Assembly: GCF_029894425.1 (NCBI RefSeq)
Contig: NZ_JARXYJ010000001.1
Location: 8,142,501-8,206,500, forward strand
DNA from: Streptomyces sp. SAI-127
Lineage (GTDB): Bacteria > Actinomycetota > Actinomycetes > Streptomycetales > Streptomycetaceae
Reading direction: 5' to 3'
Length of the DNA: 64,000 nucleotides
Each line of letters starts with the position of its first letter. The stretch's first letter is position 1. The position numbers were made by a program, and so were the translations under genes. Shown one piece after another: positions 42,986 through 50,736 of the stretch. The notes below the pieces were generated by a model. It had not been told where the DNA came from. It saw only the letters and a list, made by a program, of their open reading frames with translations, and did no database searches.

Positions 42986-43956
42986 CGGCCCTGCCGTGCA
43001 CCGCCGTTCGCCGCGCGCCGCCGCACCGAACCGAACAGGATCGCCGCGCCGGCCGCGAGCGTGGCAGCACCGCCCATCGCCAGATACGACGTGCTGCCGT
43101 CCCCACCCGTCTCGGCGAGGTTCTGCGAAGTGCTCGCCGCCTTCACGTCGTTGGCCGGAACGCTCGCCGTTTCGGCCACCGGCTCCGCCGGCGTACTGGC
43201 GTCGTCGTCACCGTGCCCGCCGTGCTCCACCGTCGACTTGCCGGTGCCGTCCTGGATCTGCTCCTCGGAGGGAGCGGAGGCGCTCGGGGCCGGGGTCGGA
43301 CTGCTCGCCGTGCCACCCAAGTCGCCGCCGAACGTCACGTCCGAGCAGGAGTAGAACGCCTCCGGGCTGTCCGAGCGCTGCCAGACCGTATACAGGAGCT
43401 GCTTCCCGGAGCGCTCCGGGAGCGTGCCGGAGAACGTGTAGAAACCGCCCGAGGCGACCGGGTCGGTGGCCGTCGCGACCGGGTTCGACAGGTCCAGGTC
43501 GTCCCAGCCCAGCGGCTGCGCCGGGTCGTAGCCCGGCTTGGTGAGGTACACCTTGAAGGTGCCCTTGTGCGGAGCGGTCACGCGGTACTTGAAGGTGTAC
43601 GACCCACTGCTCACGCTCGTCGCCGGCCAGTCGGCGCGGGCCAGGTCGAGCCCCTTGAACTCGTCGTTGTTCGCGCTGCACAGCCTGCCGTCCGGGATCA
43701 GCTCCTGGTGGCGCCCGTTCGCGTCGCCGATGCGGACGCCGTTCCAGTCGTAGAGCGCCTGCGTGCCGCCCGCCGCGACCGCCGCCCCGCACGCGTCCGA
43801 CGTCGGGCTCTCGGGGCCCTCCGCGTAGCACTGCGCGACCCGGCTGACCGGGCCGCTCATCGAGCCGTGCGCGGACGCGGGCCCGGCGGCCAGTGCGGTC
43901 AGGGCGAGCGGGGTCAGGCCGACGGCGACGGCTGCGACCTTGCGGCGTGCGGGCAT
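42982..43956 (-). CDS. Cell-wall-anchored AA10 lytic polysaccharide monooxygenase
   Basis: Protein of 324 residues from ATG 43956 (GAGGAGA upstream). The Sec signal ends at ASA, so the mature protein begins HGSMSGPVSRV; this N-terminal His forms the copper histidine brace of AA10 LPMOs. The catalytic domain covers about 35-215. A Ser/Pro/Thr-rich linker follows, then a sorting signal: LAETGG, a hydrophobic stretch (YLAMGGAATLAAGAAILFG) and a basic tail (SVRRRAANG). LAxTG is the class E sortase motif of Streptomyces. It oxidatively cleaves chitin or cellulose; covalent anchoring is unusual among secreted LPMOs. Confidence 0.9.
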   Translation of the reverse strand: MPARRKVAAVAVGLTPLALTALAAGPASAHGSMSGPVSRVAQCYAEGPESPTSDACGAAVAAGGTQALYDWNGVRIGDANGRHQELIPDGRLCSANNDEFKGLDLARADWPATSVSSGSYTFKYRVTAPHKGTFKVYLTKPGYDPAQPLGWDDLDLSNPVATATDPVASGGFYTFSGTLPERSGKQLLYTVWQRSDSPEAFYSCSDVTFGGDLGGTASSPTPAPSASAPSEEQIQDGTGKSTVEHGGHGDDDASTPAEPVAETASVPANDVKAASTSQNLAETGGDGSTSYLAMGGAATLAAGAAILFGSVRRRAANGGARQGR

Positions 43957-44084
43957 GGGGGATCTCCTCGGAACCGGTACTGATGGGTGCCGGATCAAAG
44001 AAACCGTGAAATCCCCAGCTTGTGACGGGCCGTGGCGATCTTTATGGCCCTCTTAAGGGAGTGCTGAGACGGAGATCAGACAGT

Positions 44085-44090
44085 TAGCGT
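44085..44090 (+). promoter_or_regulatory. -10 element of leaderless GNAT promoter
   Basis: TAGCGT ends six bases before ATG 44097 and no ribosome site is present, the same arrangement as at 8947-8959. The -35 region (around TGCTGA at 44062) is weak. Confidence 0.45.
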
Positions 44091-44096
44091 GCGCCC

Positions 44097-44546
44097 ATGA
44101 CGAACGAGGAGATCCGACCCGCCGTCGCGGCCGACGTACCGACCGTGAAAGCCCTGACCGACGCGGCGTACGAGCACTACATCGAGCGCATCGGACGCGT
44201 ACCGCAGCCCATGGAGCGGGACCACGCGGCGAACGTGGCCGCGGGGCAGGTGTTCGTCACCGGCGACCCGGTGGTCGGACTCGTGGTGGTCGAGGAGCAC
44301 CCCGACCACCTCTACCTCGACAACATCGCCGTCCGCCCCGACGCCCAGGGTCAGGGCGTGGGAGGACGGCTGCTGCGGTTCGTCGAGGCACACGCGCGTG
44401 CGCTGGGGCTGCCCGAGGTCAGGCTCTACACGAACGCGATGATGTGGGAGAACCAGGAGATCTATCCGAAGTTCGGTTATGAGGTCGTGGAACGGCGAGT
44501 GGACGGGCCTTATGACCGCGTCCACTACCGCAAGCGACTGGTCTGA
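44097..44546 (+). CDS. GNAT-family N-acetyltransferase
   Basis: Protein of 149 residues, single GNAT domain. The acetyl-CoA-binding motif A is LDNIAVRPDAQGQGVGGRLL (Q/R-x-x-G-x-G/A form), and motif B includes RLYTNAMMWENQEIYPKFGY. Substrate unknown (amine-containing metabolite, antibiotic or protein terminus). The promoter looks leaderless. Confidence 0.9.
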   Translation: MTNEEIRPAVAADVPTVKALTDAAYEHYIERIGRVPQPMERDHAANVAAGQVFVTGDPVVGLVVVEEHPDHLYLDNIAVRPDAQGQGVGGRLLRFVEAHARALGLPEVRLYTNAMMWENQEIYPKFGYEVVERRVDGPYDRVHYRKRLV

Positions 44547-44567
44547 TACGGGGCACGCCTGCCGCCG

Positions 44568-44702
44568 TCAGCCGTCGGGCCACCAGGTCCGCGCGATGTC
44601 CTTGCGGACCTCGGGTCGTCCCGCGGGGCGCTCGTCGGCCTCCTCGGGGAGTCGCCGGGCGTCCGTCCTCTTCAGGGGCTTCTGCACGGTGGTACGGCGC
44701 AT
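44568..44702 (-). CDS. Small basic protein of unknown function
   Basis: A 44-residue protein preceded by AAGGAGG six bases before ATG 44702. It reads MRRTTVQKPLKRTDARRLPE near the start and ends ARTWWPDG; it is rich in Arg/Glu/Pro and lacks membrane or signal segments. The strong ribosome site argues that it is real. No family recognised. Confidence 0.55.
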   Translation of the reverse strand: MRRTTVQKPLKRTDARRLPEEADERPAGRPEVRKDIARTWWPDG

Positions 44703-44786
44703 GACTGCCTCCTTCAGTGCCTACCGAGTTCCGCGTTCTCACGGAGGTAGACCCTTTTGTGGAGAGTTCCTCATCGGTTGCCGGTC

Positions 44787-44832
44787 TGTCAGTGGCGGCT
44801 GTCACGATTCGAGTGTCAGTGGCGGGTGTCAC
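44787..44832. repeat. Direct repeat ahead of the methyltransferase frame
   Basis: TGTCAGTGGCGGCTGTCAC (44787-44805) and TGTCAGTGGCGGGTGTCAC (44814-44832) are 19-bp copies with one difference, period 27 bp. The second copy ends ten bases before the ATG at 44843, so it may include promoter or operator sequence. Confidence 0.5.
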
Positions 44833-44842
44833 TCTTGGGCGC

Positions 44843-45455
44843 ATGACGGAGAACAGTGACGGCAGGGGTGGGGCGGCGGACGTGGACTGGGACGCCGAAG
44901 CGGGGTCCTTCGACGAGGAGCCGGATCACGGGTTGCGGGACCCCGAGGTAAGGGGCGCTTGGGCCGAGCGGCTGCGGGGGTGGCTGCGCGGGAGGGGCGT
45001 CCGACGTCCTCGATCTCGGGTGCGGGACCGGGAGCCTGTCACTCCTCGCGGCCGAGCAGGGGCATCGGGTGACGGGGGTGGATCTCTCTCCGGCCATGGT
45101 GGAGCTGGCGCGCGCCAAGCTCGCCGGACGTGACGCGGTGTTCCTGATCGGTGACGCCGCGCATCCCCCGGTGGGGGAGCAGCGATTCGATGTGGTCCTT
45201 GGCCGACATGTGCTGTGGGCGTTGCCGGATCCGGGGCGGGTGCTGCTGCGGTGGTGGGGGTTGCTGCGGCCGGGTGGGCGGTTGGTACTGGTGGAGGGAG
45301 TGTGGGGGGAGGCCGGGATACCGGCCGAGGTGGTGAGCGGGTTGGCGGCTCCGCTGGGCGGTCATGTACAGGTGGAACGGCTGTCGGGGGACCCTCTGCT
45401 GTGGGGGAAGGACGTGCATGACGAGCGGTATGCGGTGGTGGTGAGGAGCGACTAA
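44843..45455 (+). pseudogene. SAM-dependent methyltransferase interrupted by a one-base frameshift
   Basis: The frame from ATG 44843 encodes an acidic N-terminus (DVDWDAEAGSFDEEPDHGLR) up to WAERLRGWL, then runs into nonsense after 44990. The +1 frame continues with SDVLDLGCGTGSLSLLAAEQ then GHRVTGVDLSPAMVELARAK, the SAM-binding motif I and post-I of a methyltransferase, and ends at 45455. The junction is the G-rich run GGGAGGGG (44990-44997), and removing one G restores a single frame of about 200 residues. Either a decayed gene or a sequencing error in the homopolymer. Substrate unknown. Confidence 0.7.
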
Positions 45456-45946
45456 AGGGGTGGGAAGTTCGCCGCGTGGGCCATGGCCTCCAAGTCGTCC
45501 AGAGCTGCCAGTGCCGCTGACGCCGCCTCCGGGTCCGTCTCCGCCAGACCGCTCTCCTCGAACTCGTCCTCGTCCAGGCGCAGCACGTCCGTCCCGTCGG
45601 CCGAGACCCACAGGTCCAGGTCCAGGTCCTCCACGACCAACTCGGCGCCGTTCGGTGACGCAGGGCGGGTGATGTCGCAGTACCAGCCCTTCAGGGTGCC
45701 GTCCGAGGAGCGGACCTCCTTGACGGCGTACCAGCGGTCCCGCCAGTAGTGCTCGGTGAAGACGTCGCCGGGCTCGAAGCGGACGAAGCCGAAGTCGCGG
45801 ACGCCCTCGCCCGCCCAGGGAGCCCGGACGGTGATGCGGGTGCCGTCGTCGGTGAGGAGCTCGGCCTCGTAACGGATCTTCGTGCGGCCCGCCTTGAGCA
45901 GGACGACCTCCACACGCTGCCGGGCCTCAGGTGAGTTCACGGACAT
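45452..45946 (-). CDS. DUF402-domain protein
   Basis: Protein of 164 residues. The DUF402 core is seen as FGFVRFEPGDVFTEHYWRDR, WYAVKEVRSSDGTLKGWYCD and DLDLDLWVSADG, with the conserved acidic residues typical of the FomD/DUF402 fold that hydrolyses nucleotide diphosphates or related phosphoanhydrides with a divalent metal. GGAGG six bases before ATG 45946 supports the start. It overlaps the end of the preceding GNAT gene by 20 bases, suggesting an operon. Confidence 0.85.
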   Translation of the reverse strand: MSVNSPEARQRVEVVLLKAGRTKIRYEAELLTDDGTRITVRAPWAGEGVRDFGFVRFEPGDVFTEHYWRDRWYAVKEVRSSDGTLKGWYCDITRPASPNGAELVVEDLDLDLWVSADGTDVLRLDEDEFEESGLAETDPEAASAALAALDDLEAMAHAANFPPL

Positions 45947-46856
45947 GACGTACCTCCGTGGCGCAGATCTCGTATCCGAACCACTTGTTGATCGCGAGCA
46001 TGGGTTCGTTGCCGGCGTCGTTGCCGGTGAGTGCCTCCGTGCAGCCGGCGGCGCGGGCGCGGTGCAGGGAGGCGTTCTTGGCGAGCTTGGCGAGGCCCCG
46101 GCCACGGAAGGCGCGGGCGGTTCCCGTCATGGCCGTGGCATAACGGCCGGCGCCGTCGGTGTGGGCGACGCTGAAGGCGGCGGGGCGGCCGTCGACCAAG
46201 GCGATCGTGGTCAGGGCATGGTCGAGGAGCGGATGTTTCCAGTTCTCCTCGATCCACATGTCGTAGTCCGTGAACTCGGTGTCCACGTCGCTCGGTTCGT
46301 CTCCCACCGTCTCCGCGTCCAGCTCGAAGAAGGGGCGCGGGTCGGCGGCGAAGTCGGCGGCGGTGCGCACTTCGACGCCCGGGGGAGGGGTCCCCAGCGG
46401 GGGCAGCGTGCCGTTCGTCAGGTCCAGGCGCAGGAAGTGCGCGGAGCGGCTGGCCCGGTAGCCGTGCCGCTCGGCGAACGTGCGGTTCTGCGGCTCGTCC
46501 AGCACCCAGGAGTACAGCCTGGTCGCGCCGTGCGCCACCAGATGCTCCTCCGCGGTGCGGACGAGGAGGGCGCCGGCACCGCGCCGGGTGCGGTCCGGGC
46601 GTACGTAGACGTTGAGGTAGCCGTGGCCCGGCTCCGGGCTGTCGTGGGCGAGGCCGACCTGGGCCGTGCCGATCACCTCGCCGCCCTCCTCCGCGACGAG
46701 GGAGCGGTAGTGGGCGTCCGGGTGGGTGTGGATCGTACGGTGAACGACGCCGGCCGGGGTCCACAGCACGTGGGGAAGGGACACATGCCGCGCGTGCGCG
46801 AAGTTCTCCACGTCGGCCGGGTCCTGGGGGCGCAGATCGCGCACGATCACGGTCAT
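45927..46856 (-). CDS. Tandem GNAT-family N-acetyltransferase
   Basis: Protein of 309 residues containing two GNAT domains: residues about 1-150 with YVRPDRTRRGAGALLVRTAE, and about 155-309 with TGTARAFRGRGLAKLAKNAS. The first retains a recognisable acetyl-CoA loop; the second has RGRGLA. Tandem GNATs occur in mycothiol synthase and in antibiotic-modifying enzymes, but specific motifs for MshD were not recognised here. Start at ATG 46856, possibly leaderless. Divergent from a GntR regulator. Confidence 0.85.
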   Translation of the reverse strand: MTVIVRDLRPQDPADVENFAHARHVSLPHVLWTPAGVVHRTIHTHPDAHYRSLVAEEGGEVIGTAQVGLAHDSPEPGHGYLNVYVRPDRTRRGAGALLVRTAEEHLVAHGATRLYSWVLDEPQNRTFAERHGYRASRSAHFLRLDLTNGTLPPLGTPPPGVEVRTAADFAADPRPFFELDAETVGDEPSDVDTEFTDYDMWIEENWKHPLLDHALTTIALVDGRPAAFSVAHTDGAGRYATAMTGTARAFRGRGLAKLAKNASLHRARAAGCTEALTGNDAGNEPMLAINKWFGYEICATEVRHVRELT

Positions 46857-46927
46857 GAAGGCGCACGTTACGTGGGGGCGTCGCACGAGTGCCTCTCATT
46901 TTCCGGAGGGTGCGGGACAATCGGCTC

Positions 46928-47299
46928 GTGACCTTGAAGATCCACATTGACGACAGTGCGCCGCCGTACGAGCAGGTGCGGGTGCAGATCTCCGAGCAGG
47001 CGCGGGCGGGGGTGCTGCCGGTGGGGTACCGGCTGCCGACCGTGCGCGGGCTCGCCGAGTCGCTCGGGCTCGCCGCGAACACCGTCGCCAAGGCGTATCG
47101 GGCGCTGGAGAGTGACGGGGTGATCGAGACACGGGGGCGCAACGGCACGTTCGTGGCCGCCGCCGGCTCGGCCGCGGAACGGGAGCTGGCGTCGGCCGCC
47201 CAGGCGTACGTCGAGCGGGCCAGGCGACTCGGGCTTACGGAGAGCGACGCGCTGGCGGCCGTACGGGATGCGCTGCGGGCGGCTTACGGGGCGGGCTGA
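46928..47299 (+). CDS. GntR-family regulator, YtrA subfamily
   Basis: Protein of about 123 residues. The winged helix reads YRLPTVRGLAESLGLAANTV followed by AKAYRALESDGVIETRGRNG, the GntR signature. There is only a short C-terminal helix pair, as in the YtrA subfamily that controls ABC exporters. GTG 46928 lies six bases after GACAAT, suggesting a leaderless message; ATG 46889 is an alternative. Divergent from the tandem GNAT gene and overlapping the convergent DUF72 gene by 16 bases. Confidence 0.88.
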   Translation: MTLKIHIDDSAPPYEQVRVQISEQARAGVLPVGYRLPTVRGLAESLGLAANTVAKAYRALESDGVIETRGRNGTFVAAAGSAAERELASAAQAYVERARRLGLTESDALAAVRDALRAAYGAG

Positions 47300-48015
47300 G
47301 ACAGCGAGGTGAACAGCTGCGCGTTCCGCACGGCGGCACCGTTCGGGTCGTTGTTGAAGTACACGTACACGTCCTCGTTCCCGGACCAGGTCTTCTCGAT
47401 CCGCTCGGCCCAGGTCTCCAGGGACCGTCTGCCGTAGTGCGGCCATGCCTGTGCCCGGCCTTCGTGGAAGCGGACGTATCCCCAGTCGGCGGTGCGCCAG
47501 AGCGGGGTCACCGGGCGGGCGCGGACATCGGCCCAGCACAGGGCCGCGCCGCGGGTCTCCAGGACCTTTCGGGTCTCCGGTGTCCACCAGGATTCGTGGC
47601 GGGGTTCCACCGCGACCCGGGTCGACGTCGGGAAACAGGCCAGGCAGGCGTCCAGCAGCTCCGGGTCGGACCGCAGGGTCGGGGGAAGCTGGAGCAGCAC
47701 CGGGCCCAGACGCGGGCCCAGCCCCTCCGCGTGGCTCATCAGGCGGTGCACCGGCTCCTCCGGGTCCTTCAGCCGCTTGATGTGGGTCAGGTACCGGCTC
47801 GCCTTCACCGCGACCACGAAGTCCCCCGGCACCCGCTTCCGCCACGCCTCGAAGGTCTCCCGGGCCGGCAGCCGGTAGAACGCGTTGTTGATCTCGACCG
47901 TCGGGAAGTGTTCCGTGTATCGCTCCAGCCAGAGCCGCATGGGGGCGTCGGCGGGGTAGAGGACGCCCCGCCAGTCCTTGTACTGCCACCCCGACGTGCC
48001 GACGAACAGGGTCAT
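47284..48015 (-). CDS. DUF72-family protein
   Basis: Protein of 243 residues, TIM-barrel fold. Family signatures: FVGTSGWQYKDWRGVLYPAD, TVEINNAFYRLPARETFEAW, FVVAVKASRYLTHIKRLKD and YVYFNNDPNGAAVRNA. The biochemical function of DUF72 (YecE-like) is not known; structural resemblance to phosphate-binding TIM barrels is reported. It is 15 bases downstream of the AAA ATPase gene in the same direction. Confidence 0.9.
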   Translation of the reverse strand: MTLFVGTSGWQYKDWRGVLYPADAPMRLWLERYTEHFPTVEINNAFYRLPARETFEAWRKRVPGDFVVAVKASRYLTHIKRLKDPEEPVHRLMSHAEGLGPRLGPVLLQLPPTLRSDPELLDACLACFPTSTRVAVEPRHESWWTPETRKVLETRGAALCWADVRARPVTPLWRTADWGYVRFHEGRAQAWPHYGRRSLETWAERIEKTWSGNEDVYVYFNNDPNGAAVRNAQLFTSLSQPAP

Positions 48016-48030
48016 ACACCCATCAAAGCA

Positions 48031-49134
48031 CTACAGGTACAGGCCCGCGTCCGCCCCCGGCCGCGGCTCCGGCACCGCCGTCGGTGACGTCCCCCGGCGC
48101 AGTGCGTACAGCTCCGCCAGCGTGGCCCCCTCCCGGCCCACGCCCTCCTCGGCGCCGAGCCAGCTCACCGCCTCCCGGCGGGTCAGCGGGCCCACCTCGA
48201 TGCGGGCCAGACAGCGGCCGGGGCGGACCACGGCGGGGTGCAGGCGCTCCAGGTCCTCGTTGGTCGTGACGCCCACCAGGACGTTGCGGCCCTGGCCCAG
48301 CAGGCCGTCGGTGAGGTTCAGCAGACGGGACAGGGCCTGGCCCGCCGTGTGCTTCGCCTCGCCGCGGATCAGTTCGTCGCAGTCCTCCAGGAGCAGGAGC
48401 CGCCAGCGGCCCTTGCCCGTCGAGTCGTCCTCGCCGATCGCGATGTCCATCAGATAGCCGACGTCGTTGAACAGCCGCTCGGGGTCCAGGACGCAGTCCA
48501 CCTGGCACCAGTCCCGCCAGGAGCGGGCCAGCGTACGCAGGGCGGAGGTCTTGCCGGTGCCGGGCGGGCCGTGGAGCAGGAGCAGACGGCCCGCGATGTC
48601 CTCCGGGGTCGTCTTCATCAGGCTGTCCATCGCGTCCGCGACCGGTGCCGTGTAGTTGTCCCGGACCTCGTCCCAGGTGCCCGCGGAGATCTGGCGGGTC
48701 GTGCGGTGCGGGCCGCGCCTGGGGGAGACGTACCAGAAGCCCATCGTCACGTTCTCCGGCTGGGGCTCGGGCTCGTCCGCCGCGCCGTCGGTGGCCTGGT
48801 CGAGGACCTTCTTGGCCAGCTCGGGGTCGGTGGCGGTGACGGTGACGTCGGCACCGCGGTTCCAGCGGGAGATCAGCAGGGTCCAGCCGTCCCCCTCGGC
48901 GAGCGTCGCGCTGCGGTCGTCGTCGCGGGCGACGCGCAGCACCCGGGCGCCCGCCGGCAGGAGCGTGGCCCCGGTGCGGACCCGGTCGATGTTGGCCGCG
49001 TGGGAGTACGGCTGCTCGCCCGTCGCGAAGCGGCCGAGGAACAGCGCGTCGACGACGTCGGACGGTGAGTCGCTGTCGTCGACGTTGAGCCGGATCGGCA
49101 GAGCGTCGTGTGGGTTGGCAGACATGGCGCCCAT
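48031..49134 (-). CDS. AAA-family ATPase with DUF5925-type N-terminus
   Basis: Protein of about 367 residues. The C-terminal half is an AAA ATPase: Walker A LHGPPGTGKTS, Walker B LLLLEDCDEL, sensor 1 VGVTTNED, and Arg finger region HPAVVRPGRC. The N-terminal half (VVDALFLGRFATGEQPYSHA to LISRWNRGADVTVTATDPEL) corresponds to a streptomycete-specific domain I know as DUF5925. Function unknown; AAA proteins remodel or unfold partners. ATG 49125 (MSANPHDAL) is a shorter alternative. Likely co-transcribed with DUF72. Confidence 0.85.
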   Translation of the reverse strand: MGAMSANPHDALPIRLNVDDSDSPSDVVDALFLGRFATGEQPYSHAANIDRVRTGATLLPAGARVLRVARDDDRSATLAEGDGWTLLISRWNRGADVTVTATDPELAKKVLDQATDGAADEPEPQPENVTMGFWYVSPRRGPHRTTRQISAGTWDEVRDNYTAPVADAMDSLMKTTPEDIAGRLLLLHGPPGTGKTSALRTLARSWRDWCQVDCVLDPERLFNDVGYLMDIAIGEDDSTGKGRWRLLLLEDCDELIRGEAKHTAGQALSRLLNLTDGLLGQGRNVLVGVTTNEDLERLHPAVVRPGRCLARIEVGPLTRREAVSWLGAEEGVGREGATLAELYALRRGTSPTAVPEPRPGADAGLYL

Positions 49135-49292
49135 GATCCGGCACAGAACCCCCATACGCACCCGGTTTCCGTGGTGCGCCGGTTGTGTCGCGGCTGTCCC
49201 GTGTTTCCGGTCTGTCCTCAACCTCCTGTTACGGAGCTGTGCATCTCCGACATCTGCCCGCACAGGCGTGTTCGCGGATACCGTTGCCCTCA

Positions 49293-50714
49293 ATGGGACG
49301 TCATGGGTGGAATTCGGGGGCACGGCGGTGGCGGCTCACCGCTCTGCTCGGTGTGGGCGCGGTGGCTCTGGCGCTGGTCGTGACCCTCCTCAACACGCTT
49401 CCTGGCAGTGGCGCGGGCACCGACGGCACCTCGCGCAACGGCGACAAGGTCCACGGCACTCCGACGAGCACACCGGACGCGGACACCCCGGAGGTGGGCT
49501 GGGGGTTCACACACACCCAGTTCAGCGCCGACGAGGGCGGCTCCGCCGCCACCGAGCGCGTCGAGGGCCTGCTGGCCGACGCCGGCGGAGTCCCGCAGAA
49601 CCAGCACATCATGGGCTGGGGCGCCGACAACCCCGAGCCGGTCAAGGGGCGTTACGACTTCGAGGACCTGGACCGGCGCATCGACTTCATCCGTGCCTCG
49701 GGCTCCACACCGATCGTGACCCTGTGCTGCGCTCCGGACTGGATGAAGGGCGGCGAGGCGGGCGTCGGCAAGACCGACTGGAGCAAGGCGGCACTGGAGA
49801 CCGCGCCGGATCCCGAGCACTTCAAGGACTACGCCGCGCTCGCCGCGACCGTCGCCAAGCGCTACCCGGACGTACGCCACTTCATCGTCTGGAACGAGTT
49901 CAAGGGCTTCTGGAACGACGCGAAGGCCCGCTGGGACTACGAGGGTTACACCCAGCTCTACAACCTGGTCTACAAGGCGCTGAAGAAGGTCAACCCCAAG
50001 ATCATGGTGGGCGGACCGTATCTCGTGATGGACAGCGTCGACCCGCGCTCCGAGGACGCCTCCGCCGGTCTCAAGGGGGCCTGGGGCGCCATGGACCAGC
50101 GGATCCTCGACGCCTTCGACTACTGGAACAGGAACAAGGCCGGCGCCGACTTCGTGGTCGTGGACGGCTCCAGCTACACCAACGACGACGAGCTGCTGCC
50201 GAACGAGTTCGCGGCCACCGACAAGTTCACCGCGGTGAGCCGGTGGGTGCGGCAGCAGACCGGCAACCTGCCGCTGTGGTGGGCCGAGTACTACGTCGAG
50301 CCCGCCGACAGCCGGGACGAACGCGAGGGCTGGTCCGAGAACCGCCGGGTCGCGGTGCAGGCCGCCGGAATGATCGCGCTGGCCAGGGGCGGCACCACGT
50401 CCGCCTTCTACTGGAACCCGGAGAACGAGAAGGGCACGGACTGCGCGGGCTGTCTCTGGACACCGACCAGCGGCAGCGGTGGCGGTCAAAAGCTGCCGAT
50501 GTTCGACCTCGTCAGCCGGTTCGGCAAGGCCTTCCCGCCGGGGAGCGCCTACGAGAACGTCTCCGTCGCCGCCGGCGACGTGCCCAACGTCCGCGTCCTC
50601 GCCACCGACAAGACCGTCCTGGTGGTGAACACCTTGAATCGGCAGATCAGCGCTGAGATCGACGGGAAGAAGTTCGACATGCAGGCGTATGAAGTCAAGT
50701 GGCTCACCCGCTGA
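49293..50714 (+). CDS. Secreted glycoside hydrolase, clan GH-A (beta-xylosidase-like)
   Basis: Protein of 473 residues. A signal or anchor segment (WRLTALLGVGAVALALVVTL) is followed by a Ser/Thr-rich spacer and a TIM barrel. The acid/base Glu is in FIVWNEFKGFW and the nucleophile Glu in LWWAEYYVEP, the two-Glu layout of retaining clan-A enzymes. A beta-sandwich tail with LVVNTLNRQISAEIDG ends the protein. It is convergent with the exopolysaccharide-type cluster and may trim that polymer, which is inference. The initiation region looks leaderless. Confidence 0.82.
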   Translation: MGRHGWNSGARRWRLTALLGVGAVALALVVTLLNTLPGSGAGTDGTSRNGDKVHGTPTSTPDADTPEVGWGFTHTQFSADEGGSAATERVEGLLADAGGVPQNQHIMGWGADNPEPVKGRYDFEDLDRRIDFIRASGSTPIVTLCCAPDWMKGGEAGVGKTDWSKAALETAPDPEHFKDYAALAATVAKRYPDVRHFIVWNEFKGFWNDAKARWDYEGYTQLYNLVYKALKKVNPKIMVGGPYLVMDSVDPRSEDASAGLKGAWGAMDQRILDAFDYWNRNKAGADFVVVDGSSYTNDDELLPNEFAATDKFTAVSRWVRQQTGNLPLWWAEYYVEPADSRDEREGWSENRRVAVQAAGMIALARGGTTSAFYWNPENEKGTDCAGCLWTPTSGSGGGQKLPMFDLVSRFGKAFPPGSAYENVSVAAGDVPNVRVLATDKTVLVVNTLNRQISAEIDGKKFDMQAYEVKWLTR

Positions 50715-50724
50715 GCCACTTGAC
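50694..50724. terminator. Bidirectional terminator
   Basis: The 13-bp arm GTCAAGTGGCTCA pairs perfectly with TGAGCCACTTGAC around CCCGC. The stop codon of the glycoside hydrolase is inside the right arm; the convergent flippase gene ends 13 bases later. Confidence 0.8.
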
Positions 50725-50736
50725 CTCCGAAAGGCG

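Noticed and set aside
48031..49134. AAA ATPase as part of a phage-tail delivery system
   Set aside because: It lies 11 kb away in the opposite orientation, with a streptomycete-specific N-terminal domain, and is paired with DUF72.
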